A stretch of DNA of 7,837 nucleotides from the NCBI GenBank assembly GCA_025456165.1, contig JALOLI010000126.1, positions 1 through 7,837 on the forward strand, written 5' to 3'. The notes beneath the pieces were generated by a model that saw nothing but the letters and a program-made list of their open reading frames with translations, was not told the origin of the DNA and did not search any database. The DNA is from Acidimicrobiia bacterium. Its GTDB lineage: Bacteria > Actinomycetota > Acidimicrobiia > UBA5794 > UBA11373. This document shows, piece after piece, positions 6,150-7,837 of this stretch (the stretch's first letter is position 1; every line of letters starts with the position of its first letter). Position numbers and translations under genes: made by a program.

Positions 6150-6506
6150 GTGGGGTGGGGCCCCCAGGGGCAGAGCGAGGGGAGCGAGAGGGGCCCGCAT
6201 TGGAGCGTCCAGCCCGGGCCGGTCGGCGGTTGGGCCAGCCCCGCCTCACTTCTTGCCGGACGCGGCGAGAAGCCACAGGCGCTCGCGGCCCTTGGGCCGG
6301 TTTGCCAGGCGCTGGTGAGCCGCCACCTGCTCCAGGCGAACCGGGGGAGGCGTCGATGGCCTCGGCGTGAGGCGGGAGGCCGCGCCGCGCCGCAACCCTG
6401 CTGCCGACCAGGGCGGCATCCCGGTGGTGAGCCTGGCCGGGGCGGTCCCCCACATCCGGGTTTTCGGGATGACGACGTGCTGGTCCCTCACCACCCCACC
6501 GGGCCT

Positions 6507-6529
6507 GGTTGTGAATCTCTTCACTAACC
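6507..6529 (+). promoter_or_regulatory. Palindromic operator, Rex-like or CRP-like, upstream of the hydrogenase-type operon
   Basis: The core TTGTGAA-TCTC-TTCACTA at 6509-6526 differs at one position from the Rex operator consensus TTGTGAA-N4-TTCACAA. It also matches the CRP consensus TGTGA-N6-TCACA at nine of ten fixed positions. With a single extra T in the right arm, the symmetry extends outwards to GGTT and AACC. It is centred about 120 bp before the ATG of the 4Fe-4S gene. TAACCT (6525-6530) and TAGCCT (6537-6542) are TANNNT candidates overlapping or just after it, so binding could block the promoter. Rex senses the NADH/NAD+ ratio, which suits a hydrogenase operon. The second gene of the operon looks like a cyclic-nucleotide-binding protein, which keeps a CRP-type regulator possible. 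Confidence 0.55.
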
Positions 6530-6628
6530 TGGCCGCTAGCCTGGGCTCGTCGGCCGGGCCGTTCGTCCCGTCTGGTGCTGCCAGGGGCCCTATTGCCCGG
6601 GGAGTGCCGGAACCCAAGAATGATGGCC

Positions 6629-6633
6629 GGAGG
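6629..6633 (+). promoter_or_regulatory. Ribosome binding site that sets the start of the 4Fe-4S gene
   Basis: GGAGG is followed by AAAC and then ATG at 6638. In-frame ATG codons at 6575, 6620 and 6623 lie upstream, but none has a comparable site. The start at 6638 also gives an N-terminus (MTPVQVLDRAGLDRLI) that begins directly with a predicted helix. Confidence 0.75.
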
Positions 6634-6637
6634 AAAC

Positions 6638-7749
<1,112 letters not shown>

Positions 7750-7750
<1 letters not shown>

Positions 7751-7837
7751 TGGCGGGTCCCGATCCCCGCTCGCCCAGCCCGGCGGAGCAGTTGGCCGCC
7801 CATCCCTTCGTTGTGGGGATGGAGGCCTCCCAGTTGA
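7750..7837 (+). CDS. Start of a coupled gene, probably a cyclic-nucleotide-binding-domain (CRP-like) protein; truncated by the window end
   Basis: Only 29 codons are visible, running to the end of the window with no stop. The ATG shares its A with the TGA of the preceding gene and has a perfect AGGAGG 7 nt upstream. After a Pro/Ser-rich start, [15 protein letters not shown] resembles the first helix of cyclic-nucleotide-binding domains (typically LxxxPFFxGLxxxxLxxL). From memory, such genes lie beside the Fe-S subunit in actinobacterial group 3b hydrogenase operons. Whether it also has a DNA-binding domain cannot be seen. The gene being real is near certain; the family is a moderate-confidence inference. 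Confidence 0.6.

Larger units (their letters stand above)
6136..6637. other. ~500-bp divergent intergenic region without a convincing gene
   Basis: Besides the PAC2 promoter candidate at 6144-6149, this stretch contains a small imperfect hairpin at about 6453-6471 (CATCC ... GGATG around a TTTT) and the palindromic operator at 6507-6529. The only short reading of interest is minus strand 6246-6419 (57 codons, ending LAASGKK). Its GC-rich third positions look coding-like, but it lacks a ribosome binding site, a -10 element and any recognisable family. I see no tRNA or other known RNA. Confidence 0.6.

Noticed and set aside
6246..6419. Possible 57-codon minus-strand gene
   Set aside because: GC-rich third positions near its end look coding-like, but there is no Shine-Dalgarno, no -10 element at the start, and no recognisable domain. 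It is kept only as part of the intergenic description.
6580..6605. Small hairpin around GGGCCCTATTGCCC in the leader of the 4Fe-4S gene
   Set aside because: The stem is only 4-5 bp and is expected often at this GC content; nothing ties it to attenuation or a riboswitch.

Overview
This is a high-GC window (roughly 70% by eye) whose gene content points to an actinobacterium, probably an uncultured Acidimicrobiia-like lineage. The clues are a 29-codon actinobacterial-type bS22 ribosomal protein gene, a PAC2-family protein, start codons preceded by TANNNT hexamers rather than ribosome binding sites, and the first genes of what looks like a group 3b [NiFe]-hydrogenase operon. The lineage is inferred; no rRNA or other strong marker is present.

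Layout: (1) 2-2059, plus strand: a long Ala/Leu/Arg/Glu-rich protein of unrecognised family, built from about nine degenerate ~60-residue helical repeats; it may begin before the window. (2) 2069-2169: a ~91-bp imperfect hairpin with 16-bp terminal inverted repeats (15/16 matching), bracketed by the 5-bp direct repeat CTCAG. It looks like a MITE-type element or a two-way terminator. (3) 2166-2853, minus strand: a classical short-chain dehydrogenase/reductase broken by an out-of-frame deletion that removes the segment normally holding the catalytic Ser. (4) 2950-3039, plus strand: the tiny bS22-like ribosomal protein. (5) 3061-4356, minus strand: a secreted polysaccharide deacetylase (NodB fold) carrying 15 uninterrupted RTX-type calcium-binding nonapeptides between its signal peptide and catalytic domain. 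(6) 4436-5185, plus strand: a crotonase-family enoyl-CoA hydratase. (7) 5278-6135, minus strand: a PAC2-family protein. (8) 6136-6637: a ~500-bp gap with no convincing gene but with a strong palindrome, TTGTGAA-N4-TTCACTA, matching Rex and CRP operators. (9) 6638-7750, plus strand: a dicluster 4Fe-4S protein of the sulfhydrogenase beta (HydB) type. (10) 7750 to the window end: the start of a translationally coupled gene, probably a cyclic-nucleotide-binding-domain protein.

Most genes up to 6135 are housekeeping or accessory single units in alternating orientation, so no operon is visible there. The right edge is different: operator, HydB-like protein and cyclic-nucleotide-binding-like protein form the head of a redox operon that continues beyond the window. 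Three minus-strand genes (2853, 4356, 6135) have a TANNNT -10-like hexamer 6-8 nt before the start codon and no clear Shine-Dalgarno, suggesting leaderless transcripts. The hydrogenase-type genes instead use strong GGAGG sites.
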